Notes under the pieces: model-generated
Databases searched by the model: none
Told to the model about the DNA's origin: nothing
Seen by the model: only the letters and a program-made list of their open reading frames with translations
Made by a program: the position numbers and the translations under genes
Source: Streptomyces liliifuscus
GTDB taxonomy: Bacteria > Actinomycetota > Actinomycetes > Streptomycetales > Streptomycetaceae
DNA length: 64,000 nt
Assembly: GCF_016598615.1 (NCBI RefSeq)
Contig: NZ_CP066831.1
Location: forward strand, 9,176,001-9,240,000
Direction of reading: 5' to 3'
Shown: piece by piece, positions 52,897-60,418 of the stretch
Numbering within the stretch: position 1 is the stretch's first letter
How the letters are laid out: each line of letters opens with the position of its first letter

Positions 52897-53039
52897 CAGT
52901 TCCCGATCCTCCTTGCGTACGGCGCCGCGCCCTGCCCCCGGCAACGTGTGGCCCTCAGCCTATCGAGATCCACTCACCGGCCCGAATCGCGGCACCACCG
53001 CGGCACCCGCGCGACATTGAGGACCGTACCCTTGCCGCC

Positions 53040-53579
53040 ATGCGACACGGCTCGATCCCGGGCGCCCGAGGGCGCGTCCTTCCTCTGTCTTTGCTCGGCG
53101 ACCCCGTATTGCACACACGGTGTGAAGAAGTCACGGAGTTCGGGCCCCAACTGGCGCGGCTGGTCGAGAACATGTTCTCGACGATGTATGCGGCGCAGGG
53201 CGTCGGGCTCGCCGCGAATCAGGTCGGCGAATCGTTGCGGGTCTTCGTATACGACTGCCCCGACGACGAGGAGCGGCGGCATGTGGGGCATGTGGTGAAC
53301 CCGCGGCTCGTCGAGGCGGACGGGCTGGTGCTGCGGGGGCCCGAGGGGTGCCTCTCGTTGCCGGGTCTGGAGGCGGGCACCGAGCGGTTCGACCACGCCG
53401 TGGTGGAGGGGTTCACCGTGGACGGCGAACCCGTCCGGATTCATGGCACCGGGTGGTTCGCCCGCTGCCTTCAGCACGAGTGCGACCACCTTGACGGCGG
53501 GCTGTACGTGGATCGGGTTCGCGGTTGGCGCCGCCGGAGGGTGATGTGGCAGGCGGGACGGGCCTCTTGGGGGCGTTGA
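53040..53579 (+). CDS. def: peptide deformylase
   Basis: The 179-residue metalloenzyme removes formyl groups from nascent proteins. Motifs 1-3 are GVGLAANQ, EGCLSLPG and QHECDHLDG (metal His and catalytic Glu intact). The C-terminus WRRRRVMWQAGRASWGR is basic and short. Actinomycetes normally carry several deformylases; this may be an accessory copy. ATG at 53040; no translational fusion with neighbours. Confidence 0.94.
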   Translation: MRHGSIPGARGRVLPLSLLGDPVLHTRCEEVTEFGPQLARLVENMFSTMYAAQGVGLAANQVGESLRVFVYDCPDDEERRHVGHVVNPRLVEADGLVLRGPEGCLSLPGLEAGTERFDHAVVEGFTVDGEPVRIHGTGWFARCLQHECDHLDGGLYVDRVRGWRRRRVMWQAGRASWGR

Positions 53580-53593
53580 GGGCCGGTGCCAGA

Positions 53594-53703
53594 CTGCGGG
53601 CGCGCAGTGGCAGGCCGCGCCCCTCCAGGGGCGCGGGGAACTGCCCAGTCTTTTGCCTTTAGGGGCGCGGGGAACTGCGCGACCAGCCAAAGCGCGCCCG
53701 CAG
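53594..53703. repeat. compound GC-rich repeat between def and the TetR gene, family A copy 4
   Basis: Two direct copies of AGGGGCGCGGGGAACTGC (53627 and 53661), the second extending into the full reverse complement of the family A core (53661-53688). The whole is bracketed by CTGCGGGCGCG (53594) and CGCGCCCGCAG (53693). It lies between two convergent genes. Two AACGAACCGC units follow. Confidence 0.85.
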
Positions 53704-53748
53704 CAAACGAACCGCACATCCAGAACGAACCGCGAATCCAGCGGAACG

Positions 53749-54393
53749 CTAAAAGGCCGGGCCACCCAACTTGTCGCCCGCGGCCGCCAGCCGACCCCAG
53801 AGCAGGTCCGCCAAGGCGCGGACCAACTCCGCACGGGCGCAGGGGCGTTCGCCCAGCCACCAGTCGCCCGCGGCATGCATCATGCCGACGATCCCGTGGC
53901 CCCAGACCCGGGCGAGCTGCTGGCTGTCGGGACCGAGGTCCACGCGCTCCTCGATGACCTCGGCGAGCTCCTCGCCCATGCGGCGCAGCAGGGGAGCGGA
54001 ATGCTGCCCGGCGTCGAAGCCCTGGTCGCTCTGCGGGCCGCCCTCGGACGGATGCATCAGGAAGCGGTACACCTGCGGGCGTGCCTCGATCGCCGCGAGG
54101 TAGGTGTCGAGCGTGGCCTCGACCCGCTCCCGGCGCTCGGCGGGTGCGTCCAGGGCCGCGCGCAGCGCTCCGAGGAGGGCGTCCGTGTGCCGCTTGGCGA
54201 GGGCCGCGTACAGTCCACTCTTGTCGCCGAAGTGGCGGTACAGAATCGGCTTGGTGATGCCCGCCTCCGCCGCGATGGCGTTCATCGACGCGCTGGGGCC
54301 GTCGCGGAGCACCACCCGGTCGGCGGCCTCCAACAGCTCGCGCCGTCGGCGGTCGGCGGACCTCTGTTGGTCGGTCCGCTGCGTGGTGTCCAT
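53749..54393 (-). CDS. TetR-family regulator
   Basis: The 214-residue protein has the TetR HTH ELLEAADRVVLRDGPSASMN and TKPILYRHFGDKSGLYAALA. The ligand domain has no recognised features, but the divergent gene is an acyl-CoA dehydrogenase and the gap holds a matching palindrome, so acyl-CoA is a likely ligand. ATG at 54393 with GGGGAGAG upstream; the frame back to 54720 would overlap the dehydrogenase. Confidence 0.93.
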   Translation of the reverse strand: MDTTQRTDQQRSADRRRRELLEAADRVVLRDGPSASMNAIAAEAGITKPILYRHFGDKSGLYAALAKRHTDALLGALRAALDAPAERRERVEATLDTYLAAIEARPQVYRFLMHPSEGGPQSDQGFDAGQHSAPLLRRMGEELAEVIEERVDLGPDSQQLARVWGHGIVGMMHAAGDWWLGERPCARAELVRALADLLWGRLAAAGDKLGGPAF

Positions 54394-54489
54394 GTGCTCT
54401 CCCCACCCGTGCTTATTCGGTGACGCCTGCGCAACGTAACACCCGCACACGATTCTGCCTCGAACGGGCTGCCGAGCGGGAACGGGGAG

Positions 54490-54529
54490 TTGACATTTCC
54501 TACCCGCCGGTAACAAGCTACGGTTACCG
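54490..54529. promoter_or_regulatory. promoter element and palindromic operator for the acyl-CoA dehydrogenase
   Basis: TTGACA at 54490 is a perfect -35 sequence. From 54508, CGGTAAC and GTTACCG arms are separated by 8 bp, an arrangement typical of TetR-family FadR-like sites. It lies in the gap between the TetR and dehydrogenase genes and overlaps the expected -10 region, giving repression by blocking. Confidence 0.65.
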
Positions 54530-54562
54530 CAAGTAACACGTGAGTGCAGCGCTGGAGGGGAC

Positions 54563-55792
54563 ATGGCCGAGTTCACCATGGAGCTCAACGACGAACAGAA
54601 GGAGGTCCGGGACTGGATCCACGGGTTCGCCGCTGACGTCATCCGCCCCGCGGCCGCCGAATGGGACGAGCGCGAGGAGACTCCCTGGCCGGTCATCCAG
54701 GAGGCCGCGAAGGTCGGCATCTACTCCCTGGACTTCTACGCCCAGCAGTACTTCGACCCCACCGGCCTCGGCATACCCATGGCGATGGAGGAGCTGTTCT
54801 GGGGCGACGCCGGCATAGCCCTGTCGATAGTCGGCACCGGCCTGGCCGCGGTGGGGGTCCTCGCCAACGGCACCGAGGAGCAGATCGGTACCTGGATCCC
54901 CCAGATGTACGGCGATGCCAACGATGTCAAGGTCGCCGCCTTCTGCTCCTCCGAGCCCGACGCCGGGTCCGACGTCGCCTCGATGCGTACGCGTGCCGTG
55001 TACGACGAGGCCAAGGACGAGTGGGTGCTCAACGGCACGAAGACCTGGGCGACCAACGGCGGCATCGCCAACGTCCATGTCGTGGTCGCGGTGATCGACT
55101 CCGAGCTGGGGTCCAAGGGCCACGCGTCCTTCATCATCCCGCCGAACACCCCCGGTCTGTCCCAGGGCCAGAAGTTCAAGAAGCACGGCATCCGCGCCTC
55201 GCACACCGCCGAGGTCGTCCTGGAGGACGTACGCGTCCCCGGCTCCTGCCTCCTCGGCGGCAAGGAGAAGCTCGACGAGCGCCTCGCCCGCGCACGCGAG
55301 AGGGTCAGGGCCGGTGGCGGCGAGCGGCTGAAGAACGCTGCGATGGCCACCTTCGAGGCGTCCCGCCCGGCCGTCGGCGCCATGGCGGTCGGCACCGCCC
55401 GGGCCGCCTACGAGGTCGCCCTCGACTACGCCAAGACGCGTTCGCAGTTCGGCCGCCCGATCATCGACAACCAGGGTGTGGCCTTCCAGCTGGCCGATAT
55501 GCGTACGTCCATCGACGCGGCGCGGCTGCTCGTGTGGCGGGCCTCCTGGATGGCCGTGAACGGGAAGCAGTTCACCTCGGCCGAGGGCTCGATGTCGAAG
55601 CTGTTCGCCAGCGAGACGGCGAAGAAGGTCACCGGGCAGGCGATCCAGATTCTCGGCGGCAACGGGTACACCCGGGAGTACCCGGTCGAGCGTATGCATC
55701 GGGATGCGGCCATCTACACGATCTTCGAGGGTACGAGTGAGATCCAGCGGTTGGTGATCGCTCGCACGTTGTCGGGCATGCCGATTCGGTAG
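54563..55792 (+). CDS. acyl-CoA dehydrogenase
   Basis: The 409-residue FAD enzyme has FCSSEPDAGSDVASMRT and GTKTWATNGGIANVHVV (FAD/substrate segments) and the catalytic Glu in IYTIFEGTSEIQRLVI. Fatty or branched acyl-CoA is dehydrogenated in beta-oxidation. The acyl-chain specificity is not readable. It is divergent from a TetR regulator and probably controlled by it. No electron-transfer-flavoprotein genes are adjacent. Confidence 0.93.
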   Translation: MAEFTMELNDEQKEVRDWIHGFAADVIRPAAAEWDEREETPWPVIQEAAKVGIYSLDFYAQQYFDPTGLGIPMAMEELFWGDAGIALSIVGTGLAAVGVLANGTEEQIGTWIPQMYGDANDVKVAAFCSSEPDAGSDVASMRTRAVYDEAKDEWVLNGTKTWATNGGIANVHVVVAVIDSELGSKGHASFIIPPNTPGLSQGQKFKKHGIRASHTAEVVLEDVRVPGSCLLGGKEKLDERLARARERVRAGGGERLKNAAMATFEASRPAVGAMAVGTARAAYEVALDYAKTRSQFGRPIIDNQGVAFQLADMRTSIDAARLLVWRASWMAVNGKQFTSAEGSMSKLFASETAKKVTGQAIQILGGNGYTREYPVERMHRDAAIYTIFEGTSEIQRLVIARTLSGMPIR

Positions 55793-55834
55793 CGCCGCCG
55801 CGGTGCTGTCCGATTCGGGCTGCGGGTCCGTTGT

Positions 55835-55862
55835 GGCTGGTCGCGCAGTTCCCCGCGCCCCT
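55835..55862 (+). repeat. dispersed GC-rich repeat, family A copy 5
   Basis: Same 28-base core as at 12001; the preceding CTGCGGGTCCG also matches upstream sequence of the copy at 12001. Between the convergent dehydrogenase and cupin genes. Confidence 0.85.
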
Positions 55863-55881
55863 GAAAGAAGGCACGCCCAGG

Positions 55882-56415
55882 TCACCGGTGTTTCAGAGGT
55901 GTGAGTTGTTCGATGTCGTACCGCGAACGCAGTTCCTCGATCGCCTCGTGGTCCGGTGGCCCGCCAGCGTCCAGGATTTTCAGCAGCTCCTCGAAATACC
56001 GCTCGTGATCCGGTGGCGGGGACGCCTGGAAGAACATCTTGGCCGGATTCCCCGTGGGATTGGCGAACGCGTGCGGGCAACCGGGCGGTACGACGATCAC
56101 CGTGCCCGGCGTCGCCCGTACCACCTGGTTGCCCGAACCCGACTGCCAGCGCTGCCAGTTGTCGGGTGTGCGGACGAGTGGCTCGAAGGCGAGCACGTCC
56201 AGCTCGCCTTCGAGCACGTAGAACAGCTCCTCGCTGCGCGAGTGGACGTGCGCGCCGACGTCGAAGCCCGGCGGGACGATCACCTCGAAGCTGGACGCCG
56301 TCCGGGAGTGCGTGCCGGTCACCTTGAAGGTCACGTGCTGGGCCGGGGTACGGACCGTACGACCGTGACCGGGCGGGACCAGCAGGCCTTCGGGCGGCGG
56401 CGTGAGCGCGGTCAC
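55882..56415 (-). CDS. cupin-domain quinone-forming monooxygenase, MomA-like
   Basis: The 177-residue protein has a single cupin: metal motif GAHVHSRSEELFYVLEGELDV (His-x-His...Glu) and second motif PPGCPHAFANPTGNPAKM. Beside rppA and a CYP158 gene it corresponds to MomA, reported to oxidise tetrahydroxynaphthalene to flaviolin. GTG at 56415 overlaps the P450 stop (GTGA), so translation is coupled. Confidence 0.88.
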   Translation of the reverse strand: MTALTPPPEGLLVPPGHGRTVRTPAQHVTFKVTGTHSRTASSFEVIVPPGFDVGAHVHSRSEELFYVLEGELDVLAFEPLVRTPDNWQRWQSGSGNQVVRATPGTVIVVPPGCPHAFANPTGNPAKMFFQASPPPDHERYFEELLKILDAGGPPDHEAIEELRSRYDIEQLTPLKHR

Positions 56416-57626
56416 CAGGTGACGGGCAGGGCCTCGGGCCCGCGGATCAGCGCGCCGCGCCGCCACGGCACCTCGTCCTCCGAGACCGACAGTCGCAGCG
56501 TCGGGATCCGGTCGAGGAGCGTGTTCACGATCAGCTCCTGCTCCATACGGGCCAGCATGCCGCCCACGCAGTAGTGCGGGCCGTGCCCGAACGCCAGGTG
56601 CGGGTTGGTGCCGCGCTCGAAGTCGATCCGGTCGGGGTCCGGGAAGACGTCCGGGTCGCGGTTGGCGGCCAGGTACGAGACGTAGATCGGGTCGCCCTTG
56701 CTGATCCGTACGCCCCTGAGCACCACGTCCTCCGTGGCGATGCGGGACAGGCCGACGGCGTTGCGGTGCGGGATGTACCGCAGCAGTTCGTCGAGGGCCC
56801 CCGGGCGCAGCTCCGGTTCGTCGCGCAGCCGGTCGAAGAGGGCGGGCCGGGTCAGAAGGACGTAGAGCATCTGGCCCGTGTTGTTCGTCACGGCCTCGCC
56901 GCCGATCTGGATCGGGCCCGCGAGCGCCATCGCCTCCTCCTCGGTGATGTCGCCCCGGCCGACGGCCGCGCCCAGCAGCGAGGTCACGTCCTCGCCGGTC
57001 GCGCCGCGCCGCTCGGCGATCAGCTTGGCGAAGTACGCCTCCATGTCCCGCTTGGCCTGCTCGCTGACCTTCGCCCCCTGGGAGGAGGAGAGGATCGCCT
57101 GCGTCCATGTGTGGAGCGTGTGCCGGTCGGTGGCCGGGACGCCCATGAGCTCGCAGATCACGGTGATCGGGAACGGGGCGAGGACACGGTCGATGAGGTC
57201 GGCGGGCGGTCCGTCCCGCAGCATCTCGTCCACCATCCCCTCAAGCGTCTTCTGGGCGTTGGCGCGCAGCCGCTCGATGCCACGCGTGGTGAACGCGGTG
57301 TTCACCGCTCTGCGCAGCCGGGAGTGGTCGGGCTTGTCGACGAAGTTCATCGCGCTGGCCTGCGGGATGAAGTGCGGTGCCAGCCTGGTGACTTCGCGGC
57401 CGATCACCTCCGCGCGGCTGAACCGGGGGTCGTTCGTGACCAGCCGTACGTCCTCGTAGCGCGTGACCAGCCAGGCCCAGCCCTCGCCGTTGGGCAGCTG
57501 GATCCGGTTGATGGGCCCCTCGCGCATCAGCTCGGACAGGACGGGGTCGAAGTCGACCCCCGTCAGGTCCAGGGCCGGCCAGTGCCGTACCGGAGGTGCC
57601 GCCGTCGTCTCTTCGCTCATGGTCAT
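56412..57626 (-). CDS. cytochrome P450, CYP158 type (flaviolin coupling)
   Basis: The 404-residue P450 has the haem-Cys motif FGHGPHYCVGG (about residue 353), E-x-x-R in DELLRYIPHR and an I-helix IGGEAVTNNT lacking the usual Thr in the acid-alcohol pair, as in CYP158A2. CYP158A2 couples flaviolin to dimers and trimers. It starts two bases after the rppA stop and overlaps the cupin gene, so all three proteins are coordinated. The same trio is SCO1206-1208 in S. coelicolor, from memory. Confidence 0.93.
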   Translation of the reverse strand: MTMSEETTAAPPVRHWPALDLTGVDFDPVLSELMREGPINRIQLPNGEGWAWLVTRYEDVRLVTNDPRFSRAEVIGREVTRLAPHFIPQASAMNFVDKPDHSRLRRAVNTAFTTRGIERLRANAQKTLEGMVDEMLRDGPPADLIDRVLAPFPITVICELMGVPATDRHTLHTWTQAILSSSQGAKVSEQAKRDMEAYFAKLIAERRGATGEDVTSLLGAAVGRGDITEEEAMALAGPIQIGGEAVTNNTGQMLYVLLTRPALFDRLRDEPELRPGALDELLRYIPHRNAVGLSRIATEDVVLRGVRISKGDPIYVSYLAANRDPDVFPDPDRIDFERGTNPHLAFGHGPHYCVGGMLARMEQELIVNTLLDRIPTLRLSVSEDEVPWRRGALIRGPEALPVTW

Positions 57627-57627
57627 G

Positions 57628-58692
57628 TCATGCCGTTTCTTCGTCTGAACGGTGCCAGCGGCCCAGGGCCATCTCGGCCGTGATCCCCGGCCCGAAGCCG
57701 GCGAGCAGTCCGCGTGCCTGGTGGTGGGAGCCGCCCTCGTCGAACAGCCGGCGCAGCGCGTCCAGGACGACGGCACTGGCGATGTTCCCGTACTCGGTGA
57801 GCGTCGCCCGGCTGAACCGGAAGGCCTCCGGTGCCACTTGGAGGAACGTGCTGAGGTCGTCGAGGATCCGCGGACCACCGGCGTGGATGATGTAGAAGTC
57901 CAGGTCGGAGGCGTCCCAGCCGTGCAGGCCCGCGAGGTCCTGGAGCGCCGGGGCGAGCGGCTCCATCGTGGTCGGCACCCGCTTGTCCAGCAGGAAGTGG
58001 AAGCCGGTGGCCCGGACGTCGTACATGATCCAGTCCTCGGTCTTGGGGATCAGGTACGAGCCGTTGCGCTCCAGGCGGATGCCCTCGCCGCCGCGTCCGC
58101 GGACCACTGCCGCGGCTATCCCGTCCCCGAAGAGGCCGTTGCACAGCAGCGAGCCGACGCCCAGGTCGGTCGGCTGGTAGCAGAGCGAGCAGAACTCGCA
58201 GGCCACGATGAGGGCGTTGGCCTCGGGGTAGGCCGTGCAGAAGTCGTGCGCCCGGTTGATCGCCGCGCCCCCGGCGGCACAGCCGAGCTGCGCTATCGGT
58301 ATCTGGCGCGTGTCGCTGGAGAACTCCATCGAGTTGATCAGCCAGGCCGTCATCGAGGGCATCATGAAGCCCGTGCACGAGACGTAGATGATCACGTCGA
58401 TGTCGGCGGCCAGGACCCCCGCGTCGTCGAGCGCCCGCTGGACGACCGCCGGCACCCGGGCCTTCGCCTCGGCCTCGTAGACCTTGTTGCGCTCCTCGAA
58501 GCCCGGGTGCTTCAGGGTCTCCTCGATGGGCTGCACGATGTGCCGCGTGCGTACGCCGGTGTTCTCGATCAGCCGGAGCGCGAGCGGCAGCTGGGGGTGA
58601 TCGGGGTGGCGGGAGCGCGCCAGCTCCAGCGTCTCCTCCATCGTGATCACGTATTCCGGAACGGACACCGCGGGTCTGCACAAAGTCGCCAT
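57628..58692 (-). CDS. rppA: 1,3,6,8-tetrahydroxynaphthalene synthase (type III PKS)
   Basis: RppA builds THN from five malonyl-CoA. The 354-residue chalcone-synthase-like enzyme has the catalytic Cys138 in PIAQLGCAAGG, His in FYIIHAGGPRI and Asn in LTEYGNIASAV. Cys106 in IYVSCTGFMMP is the RppA-specific second Cys. ATG at 58692. It heads rppA-CYP158-cupin, a pigment operon giving flaviolin and its polymers, probably for UV protection and spore colour. Confidence 0.95.
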   Translation of the reverse strand: MATLCRPAVSVPEYVITMEETLELARSRHPDHPQLPLALRLIENTGVRTRHIVQPIEETLKHPGFEERNKVYEAEAKARVPAVVQRALDDAGVLAADIDVIIYVSCTGFMMPSMTAWLINSMEFSSDTRQIPIAQLGCAAGGAAINRAHDFCTAYPEANALIVACEFCSLCYQPTDLGVGSLLCNGLFGDGIAAAVVRGRGGEGIRLERNGSYLIPKTEDWIMYDVRATGFHFLLDKRVPTTMEPLAPALQDLAGLHGWDASDLDFYIIHAGGPRILDDLSTFLQVAPEAFRFSRATLTEYGNIASAVVLDALRRLFDEGGSHHQARGLLAGFGPGITAEMALGRWHRSDEETA

Positions 58693-58856
58693 GTGCCTGC
58701 GCCTTCTCTCGCCCGCCGGGAACTCCCTCTCCTCGGCGGAAGGGTGGTCCCACCACGATCACCCGGCGGGGCCGGGATATCGCGCCGGATTACTCCAGAT
58801 CGGGGACCCGGGGTCGGCGTGGCACTTTGGAGAGCAACGACCGGAAGGCTCGCCCC

Positions 58857-58932
58857 TCAGGGGCGCGGGGCGGTATCAATGTGCGGCCGAGCCGCGTGGG
58901 CGCGACCGGCCACGGCGAACCCGCGGCGGTCG
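58857..58932 (-). repeat. dispersed 70-bp repeat, family B copy 2, after the DUF6213 gene
   Basis: CAGGGGCGCGGGGCGGTATC, then GCGGCCGAGCCGCG, ending GGCGAACCCGCGG. It starts 22 bases after the stop of the minus-strand gene, the same relation as copy 1 has to pfkA. Confidence 0.85.
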
Positions 58933-58954
58933 GACGGCATCGGAAACGGCACGC

Positions 58955-59194
58955 CTAGCCGGAGGCACTCCCACTGCTGTGCGCGATGCACGCCACGTCA
59001 ATACGGTCGGCGAGCTTCGCGAGCTCGATCGTGAGCGCGGCGACGGTGTCCTCGTCGAGCCCGTCCTGCCCCGCCTCCACCAGATGCAGCCACCGACCAC
59101 CCATCGTTCGCAGGAGCTTGCTCACGTCGGCCGCGGAAACCTGCAAGGTACCGCGGTCGTCGACGATCAGAGGCAGGGTCACTTCGCGGTTCAC
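58955..59194 (-). CDS. small conserved Streptomyces protein, DUF6213-like
   Basis: The 79-residue protein MNREVTLPLIVDDRGTLQVS is a soluble, acidic, alpha/beta small protein. I recognise it as a conserved streptomycete family that I recall as DUF6213, without function. GTG at 59194 is chosen over the ATG at 59284, which would start inside the adjacent aldehyde dehydrogenase. It is 25 bp from that gene's end. Confidence 0.7.
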   Translation of the reverse strand: MNREVTLPLIVDDRGTLQVSAADVSKLLRTMGGRWLHLVEAGQDGLDEDTVAALTIELAKLADRIDVACIAHSSGSASG

Positions 59195-59219
59195 AGAGGG
59201 GATCGTAGCTGCGGAACGC

Positions 59220-60410
59220 TCACGCTCCGTGCCATACGGTGGTGATGTTGCAGAACTCTCGGATTCCGTGTCCCGACAGCTCACGCCCGTAGCCGGACCG
59301 CTTCACCCCTCCGAACGGGAACGCCGGGTGGGACGCCGTCATCCCGTTGACGTACACGCCGCCCGCCTCCAGATCACGTACGAAACGGTCGATCTCGGCC
59401 TCGTCGCGGGTCCAGACGTTGGAACTGAGTCCGAACGGCGTGTCGTTGGCGATCGCCACGGCCTCGTCGAGATCGGCGGCCCGGTAGAGCGTCGCCACCG
59501 GTCCGAACGCCTCCTCCAGATGGATGCGCATCTCGGGGGTGATGTCGGCGAGGACGGTCGGCGGGTAGTACCAGCCGGACCCGTCGGGGCGCTCCCCGCC
59601 GCACAGGACGGTCGCGCCGCTCTCGACGGCGTCGTCGACGAGCTCCTCCAGGTCGCCGCGGCCCTGTTCGGTGGAGAGCGGGCCGACGTCCGTGTTCTCG
59701 TCCAGGGGGTCGCCCACCGTCAGGGCCTTCATGCCCGCCGTGAAGCGCTCGGCGAAGGCGTCGAAGACGTCCGTGTGCACGATGAACCGCTTGGCGGCGA
59801 TGCACGACTGTCCGTTGTTCTGGACCCGGGCCGTCACGGCGATCTGCGCCGCCCGTTCGACGTCCGCCGACGGCATCACCACGTACGGGTCGCTGCCGCC
59901 GAGTTCCAGGACGGTCTTCTTGACCTCGTCACCGGCGACCGATGCGACCGCGCGGCCCGCCGGTTCGCTGCCGGTCAGGGTGGCCGCCTTCACTCGCGGG
60001 TCGCGCAGGACGTCCTCGACCGCGCCCGAGCCGATGAGCAGTGTCTGGAAACAGCCCTCCGGGTAGCCCGCCCGGCGGAACAGGTCCTCCAGGTAGAGGG
60101 CGGTCTGCGGGACGTTCGAGGCGTGCTTGAGCAGTCCGACGTTGCCCGCCATCAGCGCGGGCGCCGCGAAGCGGATCACCTGCCAGAGCGGGAAGTTCCA
60201 CGGCATGACCGCCAGGACCGGGCCGAGCGGGCGGTAGCGCACGAGGACGCGGGAGGCGCCGGAGTCCTTGGCGTCGGACGGGTCGCCCTCCTCGTCGGCG
60301 AGGAGTTCCTCGGCGTGGTCGGCGTACCAGCGCATCGCCTTCGCGCACTTGGCGGCCTCCGCGCGGGCCTGTTTGACCGGCTTGCCGATATAGGGGTTAG
60401 AGCCCCACAC
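59220..60410 (-). pseudogene. succinate-semialdehyde-type aldehyde dehydrogenase, N-terminally truncated by element insertion
   Basis: From IGKPVKQARAEAAKCAKAM onward this is a normal NAD(P)-dependent aldehyde dehydrogenase of the GabD/succinate-semialdehyde group: VMPWNFPLWQVIRFAAPAL, LTGSEPAGRAVA, catalytic Glu in LELGGSDPYVV, catalytic Cys in NNGQSCIAAKRF. The family has about 460 residues; here 396 remain and the first 65-70 are missing. The visible first 8 residues (MWGSNPYI) are not family sequence and come from the neighbouring mobile element. The open frame is intact, so a shortened protein could be made, but the lost N-terminal part of the NAD domain probably abolishes function. Confidence 0.85.
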
Positions 60411-60418
60411 TTCTCGCC
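60370..60418. mobile_element. attachment-site junction of the integrated element
   Basis: Aldehyde dehydrogenase homology ends between about 60375 and 60392 (around GGCAAGCCGGTCAAACAG on the minus strand), and the serine recombinase starts at 60419. A recombinase gene next to the junction is typical. The exact core, normally a few bases for serine integrases, cannot be set without the other end. Confidence 0.75.
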
